This document shows positions 34,806 through 43,379 of a stretch of DNA of 64,000 nt, piece after piece. Origin of the DNA: Bradymonadales bacterium (lineage in GTDB: Bacteria; Myxococcota_A; Bradymonadia; JAFGEP01). Every line of letters starts with the position of its first letter. Positions within the stretch are counted from its first letter, which is position 1. Location of the stretch: assembly GCA_016931535.1 (NCBI GenBank), contig JAFGEP010000096.1, forward strand, positions 292,091-356,090, given 5' to 3'. Both the position numbers and the translations under genes were made by a program. Below the pieces are notes generated by a model that had not been told where the DNA came from, searched no databases, and saw only the letters and a program-made list of their open reading frames with translations.

Positions 34806-34870
34806 CATTCAATGGCGCCGAATCGCCACATCCAGTAGGCGGGTGGCCGGGGGGAACAGGGGGAAAGCGT

Positions 34871-34933
34871 ATGAACTTCAGGTGGTTACATCGGGCGACG
34901 CGGGGGCTGATGAGGATGGCACATTCCTTGTAG
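34871..34933 (+). other. Possible 20-codon leader frame
   Basis: ATG 34871, preceded by GGGGGAAAG, opens a 20-residue frame (MNFRWLHRATRGLMRMAHSL) ending 34 bases before the next gene. A leader peptide or chance is equally possible. Confidence 0.2.
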
Positions 34934-34967
34934 GAGGTAGGAACCGCCTGGGCCATCGGGTGAGACC

Positions 34968-35603
34968 ATGGTCAGCAACCACAGAGTCGGAGGGATCGTT
35001 CTTTTAGCCGCGGTGTTGTCTTGTCTTGCGGCGAGCCGAGTGACTGCCGCCGGATTCGGAGAGCTGGGGGTCGGAACGCAGGTCCTGGTGGTCGATGGGG
35101 ATCAGGGCAGTCAACGGGGGGTTGGATTTGACCTGCGCACGCGGTTTCTATGGATCTTGGGCCTCGATTTTTCGGTGACCTCCCTGGGGTCCACGCCAGA
35201 GGTCTGGATGCCCCCTACCTATCGGCTGGGGTTGTTGATTCATCCGTGGACCAGCAAGTATTTCGATTGTTTTCTAAACCCGGGGATAGCCAGCGATGCG
35301 GTGGCGGACCTGTTCGATCCGGAGGGGACGACCACCTGGTTTCGCCTGGGGGGAGGGGCGGAAGTCCGATTTCTGGACGGTTTCGCCCTGGGGTTCGAGT
35401 TCCACTGGACCGTCCCGGGTCAGGCTCGAATCGAACAGTACATCGATCAGCACAAGGAGGAGCTCTTGGAGCAGTATCTGATGGCCCTGGGCGGCTCCCA
35501 AGAGCTGCCGACCAGTCTGGAGGAGGTATCTGCCAGCGATCTGATCGACCTGCTGCCCCTGGACCGGTTCGAGTTCACCATCGGCGTTCGCTACTACTTC
35601 TGA
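34968..35603 (+). CDS. Small outer-membrane barrel-like protein
   Basis: A 211-residue protein with an N-terminal signal peptide (about 1-27, ending near VTAA). Alternating strands follow and it ends FEFTIGVRYYF, with the terminal Phe typical of outer-membrane beta-barrels. The interior has a helical insert of about 45 residues (EQYIDQHKEELLEQYL and onward) before the last strand, which is unusual for a simple OmpA/OmpW-like barrel. Only GGGTGAG precedes the ATG. Its substrate is unknown. It lies downstream of the palindrome. Confidence 0.68.
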   Translation: MVSNHRVGGIVLLAAVLSCLAASRVTAAGFGELGVGTQVLVVDGDQGSQRGVGFDLRTRFLWILGLDFSVTSLGSTPEVWMPPTYRLGLLIHPWTSKYFDCFLNPGIASDAVADLFDPEGTTTWFRLGGGAEVRFLDGFALGFEFHWTVPGQARIEQYIDQHKEELLEQYLMALGGSQELPTSLEEVSASDLIDLLPLDRFEFTIGVRYYF

Positions 35604-35702
35604 TCGGCTTGACAGCCTGCCTCGGGAAGGCTCCGGAGCGAAAGGGACGACGCCGGATCTTGGGCTCTGCTTCGAAGAGGGGACCTTCCGATTAATGGGT
35701 CT

Positions 35703-35731
35703 TTGCACCGGGCGTGCCTCTGCAGTATTGT
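35703..35731 (+). promoter_or_regulatory. Candidate promoter giving a very short leader
   Basis: TTGCAC (35703-35708) and TATTGT (35726-35731) are 17 bases apart. The -10 ends only 8 bases before ATG 35740, so a transcript might be nearly leaderless. The absence of a ribosome-binding site there fits. Confidence 0.35.
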
Positions 35732-35739
35732 TGCCTTCC

Positions 35740-37761
35740 ATGAAGGCGCAAAAAAATCGGAAGGGATCGACCAAGACCCCCAAAAAACCTGAGGAAACGG
35801 TTCCCAGCCCTTCAAGCGAACGCTCCATCCGACCCTGGATTGTCGGACTCATCGCCCTGATCCCGGTAGCAATCGGGATTTTGGTGTACCGTTCGGCCCT
35901 GAAGGCGGGCTTCGTGTTCGACGACAGCATGTTCTTCGGGCAGTGGTGCTGGCAGATCGAGGAGCTCAACGAGCTGTTCAAGGTGGCCAGCACCGGGGCG
36001 TGTGCCTACCGGCCGATCCGCTACCTGTCGCTGGCCCTGGACCACGCCCTGTGGGCCAGGAACCCGTTCGGGTATCATCTGACCAACCTGGTCATCTACG
36101 CGGTCACCCTGTACCTGGTGTTCTTCCTGTTCCGGAAGATCGTACGCCATCCTCTGGCAGCGCTGGCCGGCACCCTGCTGTGGGGGCTGCACCCGGTGCA
36201 CACCGACGTGGTGACCTACATCGCCGGTCGCCGGGACCTTCTTTTCACCCTTTTCTTTCTGGCTGCCTTCCTGGTCTGGCCGTTTTCCAGGCAGGGGTGG
36301 GTGAAGTCCGCCTTGCGGGTGTTACTGTCGGCCGGGTTCTTCGTGTTGGCGTTTCAGAGCAAGGAGATGGCGATCACCCTGCCGGCGGTGCTGGTGCTCT
36401 ACATGGCTTTTCAGCCCTCCTTCGAGGCGGCGGCCCAGGGTGCCGAGATCCCCTCCCCTGTCCGGCGCCTGTTCACCCTGGTCCGGCAGTATGCGTTGTG
36501 GCTGACGGTGATGTTTGGATTGGCCTTTGCCTTTTTGCTGTACCGGGGCCTACTCCACCCGGCGACCAATCCGAATCGGCGCTACTGGGGGGAGGAGCTG
36601 TCGATCCACATCATGACCGTTCTGGCCGCTTACTCCAAGCACCTGGAGCTCATCTTCTTTCCGATCCGGCTCTATGGCGACTATAGCGATTTCCCGCTGG
36701 CCACCAGCCTGGCGGACTGGCGGGTCTGGGCCGGCCTGGCCTTTGTGGCGGCCATCTGGGGCGGGGGGATCGGGCTGGTCAAGCGGTGTCCTTACCTGTC
36801 GTTCGGCCTGTTGTGGTTCGGCATCACCATGCTCCCGGTGAGCCAGATCATCTATCACCACGAGCTGTTGGCAGAGCACTACCTGTACCTGCCGATGGTG
36901 GGTCTGGTGGTCCCGCTGGCCCGACTGGTGGAGCGCAGCGTGTCCTGGCCCAGGTGGCAATGGGTGATCTCGGCGGCGACGGTGGCGGTGCTGGTCCTGT
37001 TTTCCATCCGGATCGAGGGGCGGAACCAGGAGTTTCGGGACGAGGAGGCCTTTGGCCAAGCGATCATGCACCACGTGCCCGACACGGTCCGGGGCCGGCT
37101 GATCGTGGCTCACATGTACCAGAAGCAACGTCGGTTCGAGGAGGCTGCCGAGCTGTTTCGCTGGGTGTTGAGCCGTCCCGAGGTGCAGCCGCGCTTTCGC
37201 GCCTCGGCCCTGGAAAACCTGATCAAGGTGTACGCGACCACCAACGAGCTGGAACGCGCCGAGCAGCTGATCCAGGCTGCCCTGCGCCGGGATCCCAACT
37301 ATGCCTTGGGGCTGCGGGTGCTGGGAACCATCTACGCCCGGCGGGGTGAAGTGGAGCAGGGGCTCGAGTACCTGGAGCGGGCCCTGGAGATCGCCCCCCA
37401 TGACGTGGAGGGCCATCTTCACTACGGGATGACCCTGATGCTCGCACACCGGCTGGATGAGGCCACCGAGCACATCCAGTTCGCCGCCGAACGGTGGAGA
37501 CAGAACCCTTACGCCCAGCTCCAGTGGGCGCTTCTCCAGTTCGCCAAGGAGAACTCCGAGGAGGCCCGGCGGGGATTCGAACGGGTGCTGGAGCTGGATC
37601 CCGTGAACAGGTCGGCCCTCGAGCATCTTTTCCTGATGGCTCGGCGCGCCAACGACAATGAGTGGGCCTGCGAGATCTTCACCCGCCTGCAACCGCTGCG
37701 CCCCGATCTCGAGAATGTGCGGACCCCCTGCGATAGCCTCCAAAGCGAGGCCACTCCGTGA
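35740..37761 (+). CDS. TMTC-like membrane glycosyltransferase with TPR tail
   Basis: A 673-residue protein. The first 440 residues hold about ten membrane helices with an early luminal-type DDS (FVFDDSMFF) and GRRDLLFTLFFL, as in GT-C/TMTC (O-mannosyltransferase-like) proteins. From about residue 449, TPR units follow (VRGRLIVAHMYQKQRRFEEA; YALGLRVLGTIYARRGEVEQGLEYL; and further copies). TMTC-type enzymes transfer a sugar from a polyprenyl carrier to proteins across the membrane. The start is ATG 35740, without a clear ribosome-binding site; ATG 35695 is the alternative. Its stop overlaps the next gene (GTGA), so the two act together. Confidence 0.8.
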   Translation: MKAQKNRKGSTKTPKKPEETVPSPSSERSIRPWIVGLIALIPVAIGILVYRSALKAGFVFDDSMFFGQWCWQIEELNELFKVASTGACAYRPIRYLSLALDHALWARNPFGYHLTNLVIYAVTLYLVFFLFRKIVRHPLAALAGTLLWGLHPVHTDVVTYIAGRRDLLFTLFFLAAFLVWPFSRQGWVKSALRVLLSAGFFVLAFQSKEMAITLPAVLVLYMAFQPSFEAAAQGAEIPSPVRRLFTLVRQYALWLTVMFGLAFAFLLYRGLLHPATNPNRRYWGEELSIHIMTVLAAYSKHLELIFFPIRLYGDYSDFPLATSLADWRVWAGLAFVAAIWGGGIGLVKRCPYLSFGLLWFGITMLPVSQIIYHHELLAEHYLYLPMVGLVVPLARLVERSVSWPRWQWVISAATVAVLVLFSIRIEGRNQEFRDEEAFGQAIMHHVPDTVRGRLIVAHMYQKQRRFEEAAELFRWVLSRPEVQPRFRASALENLIKVYATTNELERAEQLIQAALRRDPNYALGLRVLGTIYARRGEVEQGLEYLERALEIAPHDVEGHLHYGMTLMLAHRLDEATEHIQFAAERWRQNPYAQLQWALLQFAKENSEEARRGFERVLELDPVNRSALEHLFLMARRANDNEWACEIFTRLQPLRPDLENVRTPCDSLQSEATP

Positions 37762-39617
37762 AGAAAGGTGGCCTGGGCTGCGACCCCGGTCAGATTCTAC
37801 TGCTGCTTGTCGCCCTGCTGGTCGGACTTTCTGCCATCGCCGGCTGGGATCTCTGGTGGCACCTCAAGACCGGTGAGCTGGCCGCGGGCCGTTTCAGCAG
37901 CCTGCCGTTCGACGAGTTCAGCCTGACCCACAACGGCGAACCCTGGCGATACAAAGACCTCGGCGCCGAGCTGCTGCTGTACCTTTTGTATCGGGGGATG
38001 GGCGTGGCCGGGCTGGTCCTCTTCAAGGTGGCGGTAGCGGTGGCGCTAATGCTCCTGCTGCTGGCGTTGGCTCGACGCCACCTGTCGGATTTCCCTCTCA
38101 TCACGCTGGTGGCCGGGCTCGCCTTCCTGGTCGCTCGGTTTCGCATCACTGTTCGACCGGAGGCCTTCTCGCTGCTTCTCTTTCCGGCGTTTCTGCTGAT
38201 CATCGAGTTCCACCGCCGCCGTTCGACGAGGCCCGGATGGGATCGGGGGCCCCTGTGGGGTCTGGTAGCGCTCCAGTGGCTATGGTCCAACCTCCACCGA
38301 GGGGCGCTGTTGGGCCTGGTGCTGTTTTTCGGTTATGCGATCTGGATGTGGCTCTTTGCCCCTGCGAAAGGATCTGCGAAGACGCCTGCTTTGAAAGGTG
38401 GGCTCCAGGGCGGCAAGGGATCCCGCTTTCGGCCGGCTGCCACCGTCACCGGATTTGCCCTGCTGGCAACCGCCGTGACCGCCATCAACCCATCGGGGGT
38501 CGCCATTTTTACCCGGTCCTTTGGGGTGGTGACCAGCCAGGCGCTGTCCGAGCTGGTCAGCGAGTGGGAGCAGCTTTCGCCGATGGAGATGATGCAGCGC
38601 TTTCCGCTAGCCTCGGCCTGGATGGTCCTGGTGGCGGGCTGTCTGGCGGCGATGCTCCTTTGGGGTCGCCTAGCCCGTGAACATCTGTGGGAGCTTGGGA
38701 TCGCGGCGCTGTTTGTGGCCTGGGGATTCAAGGCGCCGCGCATGCTGCCCTACCTGGCGATGGCCACGGTGCCCTTTGTGGGGCTGGTTCTCGAACGGCT
38801 TGTGGGTCGGAGATGTGCGTCCATCTCGGGCAGGTTGCGAGGCCTGTCCCTGCTGGCAGGCACCCTGGTCCTTGCACTGGCGGCGGTCACCGGCCACATC
38901 GGATGGCCGCGTCCGGGATGGGCCGAGCACCGATACCCCGATCGGGCCGTGGACCTGATTGTGGGCACCCCGATCGAGGGAGAAGGGTTCGTGACCTTCA
39001 CCTTCGCCGGTTTCTTCATCTTCCACGCCTGGCCGCACAAGCACGTCATCTGCGATGGCCGCTTCGACACCGTCTATTCCGAAGAGACGATGAGAGAGTG
39101 TCTGACCGCCGAGCGCGATCCGGAGCGGTTCGAACGCCTGCGCCGGCGATACTCGCTGCAATGGGTGCTGGCTCACAACAGGCCCGGGCCGAGCCGCCAG
39201 CCTGGTCATCCCCGGGCGTTCGACTACCTGGACGTCGATTCCCGCTGGTCGCTGGTTCACTGGGATGAGAGCGCTCTACTCTATCTTCGTCGGGACGGTC
39301 CTGGCGGCGAGCTGGCCCGGCGTCTGGGATATCGTTTTCTACGGCCTCACGATCCCGATGTTTCCCTGATGGAGGCCCTTGCCGAGGTGGATCGCAATCC
39401 GGAGCTGCTGCCCGCATTGCAAGCCGAGGTGGAACGGTTGGTACGGGAGGCCAAAGACGACTACCGGGTGATGATCGTGCTGGTGTTGTTTCTGGACCGG
39501 ATCGGCGAGCGTGACAGCGAGCCCTGGCAGTCCGCGGTTCAGCGGTTGCAGGCCTGGCGGGATCGGGACACAGCGGCGATCGATCGGGTACTGGAGTACC
39601 TCGATAACCGTCGGTAA
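37758..39617 (+). CDS. Polytopic membrane protein, GT-C-like
   Basis: A 619-residue protein with about nine to eleven membrane helices in the first 400 residues and a soluble C-terminal part of some 220 residues. Features are WDLWWHLKTGEL near the N-terminus, RFRITVRPEAFSLLLF and, after the last helix, ICDGRFDTVYSEE. These recall putative GT-C glycosyltransferases or dolichol-phosphate-sugar-like proteins of myxobacteria, but no family is certain. GTG 37758 overlaps the TGA of the TMTC-like gene by four bases, implying coupled translation and a shared job in glycan or glycoprotein assembly. Confidence 0.7.
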   Translation: MKKGGLGCDPGQILLLLVALLVGLSAIAGWDLWWHLKTGELAAGRFSSLPFDEFSLTHNGEPWRYKDLGAELLLYLLYRGMGVAGLVLFKVAVAVALMLLLLALARRHLSDFPLITLVAGLAFLVARFRITVRPEAFSLLLFPAFLLIIEFHRRRSTRPGWDRGPLWGLVALQWLWSNLHRGALLGLVLFFGYAIWMWLFAPAKGSAKTPALKGGLQGGKGSRFRPAATVTGFALLATAVTAINPSGVAIFTRSFGVVTSQALSELVSEWEQLSPMEMMQRFPLASAWMVLVAGCLAAMLLWGRLAREHLWELGIAALFVAWGFKAPRMLPYLAMATVPFVGLVLERLVGRRCASISGRLRGLSLLAGTLVLALAAVTGHIGWPRPGWAEHRYPDRAVDLIVGTPIEGEGFVTFTFAGFFIFHAWPHKHVICDGRFDTVYSEETMRECLTAERDPERFERLRRRYSLQWVLAHNRPGPSRQPGHPRAFDYLDVDSRWSLVHWDESALLYLRRDGPGGELARRLGYRFLRPHDPDVSLMEALAEVDRNPELLPALQAEVERLVREAKDDYRVMIVLVLFLDRIGERDSEPWQSAVQRLQAWRDRDTAAIDRVLEYLDNRR

Positions 39618-39634
39618 CCCGGTAACCACACGGC

Positions 39635-39663
39635 TTGACAAGCGGGCGAGGTCACCCTACTTT
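39635..39663 (+). promoter_or_regulatory. Candidate promoter for the 83-residue protein
   Basis: A perfect TTGACA (39635-39640) is followed after 17 bases by TACTTT (39658-39663). Transcription would begin about 60 bases before ATG 39732. Confidence 0.5.
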
Positions 39664-39731
39664 CTGTGCCGTGATTCAGCATTTGCTGAGTGGTTCGCTG
39701 ACCAGATTGGCAAGGAAGGAAAGAGGATAGC

Positions 39732-39983
39732 ATGGCGACATACAAGGTGGACGTGATCTCGCAGTTGGGGAAATACTACATGGCCATGTGGGAGGCCAAT
39801 AGCCCCAAGAAGAACCCTGCGGACAATCCGGCCCATGACACGCTGAGCGATGTCGTTCGGAGGGTTGTGTCTGAGATCGAAGACCGGAACCTTCACGAGG
39901 GAAAGGATGCGGTGATTTTCCGCGGAATCGCCTTCGAGGATTTCAGTCAACTGACCAGAGAGATCTCCCGGGCAACGTATTGA
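39732..39983 (+). CDS. Small cytoplasmic protein, unknown function
   Basis: An 83-residue protein (starting MATYKVDVISQLGKYYMAMW), with AGAGGAT before the ATG and a strong-looking promoter upstream. Its composition is mixed alpha/beta without cysteines, signal or membrane segment. The C-terminal half reads VVSEIEDRNLHEGKDAVIFRG. I do not recognise it. The own promoter and good ribosome-binding site argue that it is expressed. Confidence 0.65.
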   Translation: MATYKVDVISQLGKYYMAMWEANSPKKNPADNPAHDTLSDVVRRVVSEIEDRNLHEGKDAVIFRGIAFEDFSQLTREISRATY

Positions 39984-40108
39984 TCCTTCGTTCCAGAGGA
40001 TGCGGGCTGCACCTTGCTCCCGGTGGCCCTCTGGCGTCCGCCGGTCGCGGCACAAGACGCCGGGAACAGGAACTGTGCACAGTGGAGGAGATTCGATCAG
40101 ATCGAGGC

Positions 40109-40131
40109 CACCCCGCCAAGAGGTGGCCGGA
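40109..40131 (+). other. GC-rich hairpin between small genes
   Basis: GGCCACC (40109-40115) and GGTGGCC (40125-40131) form a perfect 7-bp stem with a 9-base loop. There is no U-tract after it, so termination is doubtful; it might separate the 83-residue gene from the small basic gene. Confidence 0.25.
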
Positions 40132-40194
40132 CCGATCCCCCGAGCTTCAACACCCATCGAGGCATGGCTTCATCAACAGACAGGGGTTTGATTC

Positions 40195-40329
40195 ATGGCA
40201 AGAGGCGATCGCCGGCATTCGCTGAAGATGAAAAGACGCAAGGCCCACGACAAGAAAAAAGAGCGTGAGGCCCGCAAGGCAGCGGAAAAAGCCAAGATGA
40301 GAGCAAAAGCCAGGGGAAAGGTGTACTGA
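40195..40329 (+). CDS. Small highly basic protein
   Basis: A 44-residue protein (starting MARGDRRHSLKMKRRKAHDK) with almost half its residues Lys or Arg. AGGGG lies about 9 bases before the ATG. The pattern M-x-(R/K)-G-D-(R/K)-(R/K)-x-S resembles short, nucleic-acid-binding-like proteins I associate with deltaproteobacteria; this is from memory of the pattern only, not a database match. It may bind RNA or the ribosome. It is too short to be certain, but the ribosome-binding site and composition support it. Confidence 0.6.
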   Translation: MARGDRRHSLKMKRRKAHDKKKEREARKAAEKAKMRAKARGKVY

Positions 40330-40452
40330 GCCACCGACGTTCACCTGGCCTGCCCCATCGCCGTACCCGGTCGCTTTACCCCCTTGAATCAGACGGTCGA
40401 AAGACTCCCGGCCACCTCGGGATGAACAGGTCCGACCTCTTGGGTGGGCCCC

Positions 40453-41406
40453 ATGACCTCTGATCGGTTTTCCTACATCCTGCACCGCCTGTTGGGTGCC
40501 CTTTTCGTCATCTTCTCGGTCTCGACTCTGGTCTTTCTCGTCGTCCGCTGGGTCCCCGGTGATCCGGTCGATTCCATCCTGGGAGAGAACGCCGCCGAGC
40601 TGAACAAGCAAGTCCTGGCCGAGTGCCTTCACCTGAACGATAGCCTGCTCCGCCAGTACCTGTACTTCTTGGGGGACATCGCCAACGGTACCCTGGGTAC
40701 CTTCTGCGACAATCCCGATGTCACGGTACGAGACCGGATCGTTGAGGTACTGCCCTACACCGTGGAGCTGGCGCTGGCCAGCATGCTGCTGGCCCTGTTG
40801 ATCGCCATCCCTCTGGGGGTTCTGGCGGCGTTGCGCCAGGGGAGCTGGCTGGATCTCACCGCCTTGACCGTCGCGTTGTTGGGGGTGAGCATCCCCAACT
40901 TCTGGCTGGGGCCGATGCTTCTCTTGGCTTTCAGCATCACCCTGCGGATGTTCCCCGATCCCGGGGCGGGTGTCACCGGGCTTCACGCCCTGGTTCTTCC
41001 TGCGATCACGTTGGGAACGGCCCTGGCAGCCAAGCTGGCGAGGATGACCCGATCGAGCATGCTGGAGGTGCTCTCGGCGGACTACATTCGCACGGCTCGA
41101 GCCAAAGGTCTGCCGGAGCGCCAGGTCATCTGGAAGCATGCCTTGCGCAACGCGCTGGTCCCGGTGGTGACGGTGGTAGGTCTGCAGGTCGGCGCCTTGC
41201 TGTCGGGCGCCATCATCGTGGAGAAGGTCTTTGGCAGGCCGGGGTTGGGTACTCTGCTGCTGGATGCCATCTCCCAGCGCAACTACATGCTGGTCCAGGG
41301 CTGTGTGCTGGTCATCGCCTTTACCTACGTCCTGGTCAACCTGCTGACGGATCTGGCCTACATGGCGGTCGATCCCCGCATCAGCCTGGAAAGGAAGAGG
41401 GGATGA
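40453..41406 (+). CDS. DppB/OppB-like ABC permease
   Basis: A 317-residue inner-membrane permease of the peptide/nickel (DppB) class. It has six membrane helices, an N-terminal [19 protein letters not shown] helix with the PGDPV loop, and the EAA-type coupling loop [27 protein letters not shown] 40444 is another start; ATG 40453 has GGGTGGG before it. It forms a dimer with the following DppC-like permease, whose gene overlaps it by four bases. No ATPase or substrate-binding protein gene is in the neighbourhood, so the substrate (peptide, nickel or other) cannot be set. Confidence 0.92.
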   Translation: MTSDRFSYILHRLLGALFVIFSVSTLVFLVVRWVPGDPVDSILGENAAELNKQVLAECLHLNDSLLRQYLYFLGDIANGTLGTFCDNPDVTVRDRIVEVLPYTVELALASMLLALLIAIPLGVLAALRQGSWLDLTALTVALLGVSIPNFWLGPMLLLAFSITLRMFPDPGAGVTGLHALVLPAITLGTALAAKLARMTRSSMLEVLSADYIRTARAKGLPERQVIWKHALRNALVPVVTVVGLQVGALLSGAIIVEKVFGRPGLGTLLLDAISQRNYMLVQGCVLVIAFTYVLVNLLTDLAYMAVDPRISLERKRG

Positions 41407-42227
41407 AGAGAGCGGCCAACCTGTTTATCGTGGTGGGAGGGGTGCTGGTGGCCGCCTGGATGGGGATCGCCCTTCTGGGTCCGGTTGTCTCTCCCTTTCC
41501 GGCAACCGGCTTGGACATCCTGGAACAGCTGCAGGGGCCCTCCTCTCGACACTGGTTCGGGACTGACGAGAATGGAGCGGACCTGCTCACGCTCATCCTC
41601 CACGGGGCCCGCATCGCCCTGGTAGTGGGTGGGTCGACGGTGCTGTTGTCGGGGGCCGTCGGTGTTTTGGTCGGTGCCTTGTCCGGCTACTTCGGGGGGG
41701 TGGTCGACGCAGTGTTCATGCGGTTGACCGACGTGGTGATGGCCTTTCCCGGTATTCTCTTGGCGATCCTGATCATCTTCGTGACCCAGAACCCGAGTCT
41801 GTTCAGCGTGGTGCTGGCGCTTTCGGTCACCGGCTGGGCAGGGTACGCCCGCATCGTCCGAGGCCAGGTGTTGAGCGAGCGAGAAAGGCCCTATGTGGAG
41901 GCGGCCCGCTCTTTGGGCCAGCGGGAGATCTGGATCCTGTTCGTCCATGTGCTTCCGAACTGCATGGCCCCGGTGCTCATCCAGGCCACCTTCGGGCTGG
42001 CAGGCGCCATCCTGGCGGAGGCGGCGCTGTCCTTTCTGGGCCTCGGCCCACAGAACACGCCAAGCTGGGGAGCGCTGCTCGACCAGGGGGTCACCTACTT
42101 CTTGTTGACCCCTCACCTGGCTATCTTTCCCGGCATCGCCATTGCGCTGACCGTGCTGGGGGTCAACCTGCTGGGAGATGGTCTGCGCGACAGGCTCGAT
42201 CCTCGACACCTGGCCGTAAGGGAGTGA
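41403..42227 (+). CDS. DppC/OppC-like ABC permease
   Basis: A 274-residue permease of the DppC class with six membrane helices, [13 protein letters not shown] (the usual HxxGTDxxGRD region) and the EAA loop [23 protein letters not shown]. The ATG overlaps the stop of the DppB-like gene, so both are made together. ATPases and the binding protein must be encoded elsewhere. The neighbouring putative lipoprotein downstream does not resemble a substrate-binding protein. Confidence 0.92.
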   Translation: MKRAANLFIVVGGVLVAAWMGIALLGPVVSPFPATGLDILEQLQGPSSRHWFGTDENGADLLTLILHGARIALVVGGSTVLLSGAVGVLVGALSGYFGGVVDAVFMRLTDVVMAFPGILLAILIIFVTQNPSLFSVVLALSVTGWAGYARIVRGQVLSERERPYVEAARSLGQREIWILFVHVLPNCMAPVLIQATFGLAGAILAEAALSFLGLGPQNTPSWGALLDQGVTYFLLTPHLAIFPGIAIALTVLGVNLLGDGLRDRLDPRHLAVRE

Positions 42228-42411
42228 TCTTGCGGACGAAAGGTTGTTGGCATGGCACCCCGAAATGGTGTTCTTTGAGCGCCTGGCAATGTGGGAGGGA
42301 ACGATCAACAAGACACTTACCACAAGAGGTCGCGCAACTGGATGCCCCTGCGGACCTTGGCTTGCTCGATGCCCGCAGGTTGAAATCCCCCTTTTCCATC
42401 AGGAGTGTGCC

Positions 42412-43374
42412 GTGAGCCAAGTAGCCCCGGTTATTTCGCCGATCGGCCTGTTGGGTCGATCCACCAGTCAGTCGGATTATGTCCGGTTGCCCGGGATCTT
42501 CCCCCTTCTTTGGAACTCCATGGCAATCTTGACCCTCTGTCTCGGGGTCCTGGCCATCTCCTGCCGAAGTGAGGAGCCGGGTGTCTTGCCGCAGGAGGCG
42601 GCCCCCGCCACGGTCCAGGAGGCGGTCGCGGAGGTTCCAGGAGGCACCCCGGTCGAACCAACTCCACAGGCGGTTGATCTGGCGCTGGCCACGCCCGCGA
42701 CCAGCAGTGGCCAGGAGCCGTTACCCCAGCCGGTCAGCTTGCAGGCGCTGACCTCGCGAAGCCGATGTCCCTACCTTTCGAATCCGGTCACCTGGCGCTA
42801 CCTGGAGGTCCTCTACGACGGGGGAGAGCGGGTCCGAGATACCCGTCTGGCACACACCACCACCTGGTTCAGAGAGCAGATCGAGGGGCTGGGAACCGTC
42901 TTCCGGGTCGTGGAGGAGATCCAACACACCGGGTCCCACAGTCCGTCGCGAGGAGAGGGGGCAGGGCAAAGGTACCGGAGCCGGTGGGTGCTGTTGACTC
43001 CGGAAGGGTTGCGGATAAGCGCTCCCAACGCGCCGTATGCCGATTTCGAGGAGGCGGTCAAGGATTTGCAGACCAGGGTTCCCGACTGGCCTTTACCTGG
43101 CCTGGCCGGTTGTCGCTGGGAGGAGGGGCGGTTTCAGCTCCCGTGGGGGCGGACCGAGGGGATCCGGACCCACTGCCCCCAACTGGCCACCGAGGACGGA
43201 CGGGCTTGTGTGACCTCGGTCTGGGTCGACCGCGTCGGTTTCGTCTACCGGGAGATCGCTCCATTGGAGCCGTCCGGCGAGCGGATGGTCCTTCGGGATT
43301 TCCTGCTCGAAGGCGACATGGTCGAGCTGGCTGCACCCTCCAGCCGGGAACCGACGGCCACCTTGGTGCCCTGA
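42412..43374 (+). CDS. Putative lipoprotein, unknown function
   Basis: A product of 320 residues from GTG 42412, which has an excellent AGGAG at 6 bases. The hydrophobic stretch FPLLWNSMAILTLCLGVLAISC with a plausible lipobox lies around residues 30-51, so the n-region is long. ATG 42520 would give a cleaner signal but has a poor ribosome-binding site. A Pro/Ala/Glu-rich stretch (about 55-100) follows, then a globular beta-rich domain with cysteines (C in RCPYL, GCRWEE, HCPQL, ACVTS). I know no family. It is 184 bases downstream of the permease genes and convergent with the barrel gene. Confidence 0.62.
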   Translation: MSQVAPVISPIGLLGRSTSQSDYVRLPGIFPLLWNSMAILTLCLGVLAISCRSEEPGVLPQEAAPATVQEAVAEVPGGTPVEPTPQAVDLALATPATSSGQEPLPQPVSLQALTSRSRCPYLSNPVTWRYLEVLYDGGERVRDTRLAHTTTWFREQIEGLGTVFRVVEEIQHTGSHSPSRGEGAGQRYRSRWVLLTPEGLRISAPNAPYADFEEAVKDLQTRVPDWPLPGLAGCRWEEGRFQLPWGRTEGIRTHCPQLATEDGRACVTSVWVDRVGFVYREIAPLEPSGERMVLRDFLLEGDMVELAAPSSREPTATLVP

Positions 43375-43379
43375 TCGAT

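Noticed and set aside
34601..34967. A protein gene in the spacer between 34600 and 34968
   Set aside because: Short frames here lack ribosome-binding sites and protein-like content. The only partial exception, a 20-codon frame at 34871, is listed at low confidence.
39984..40194. A tRNA gene near the small basic protein
   Set aside because: No T-loop GGTTCGA pattern or cloverleaf is present; only a GC-rich 7-bp hairpin was found.
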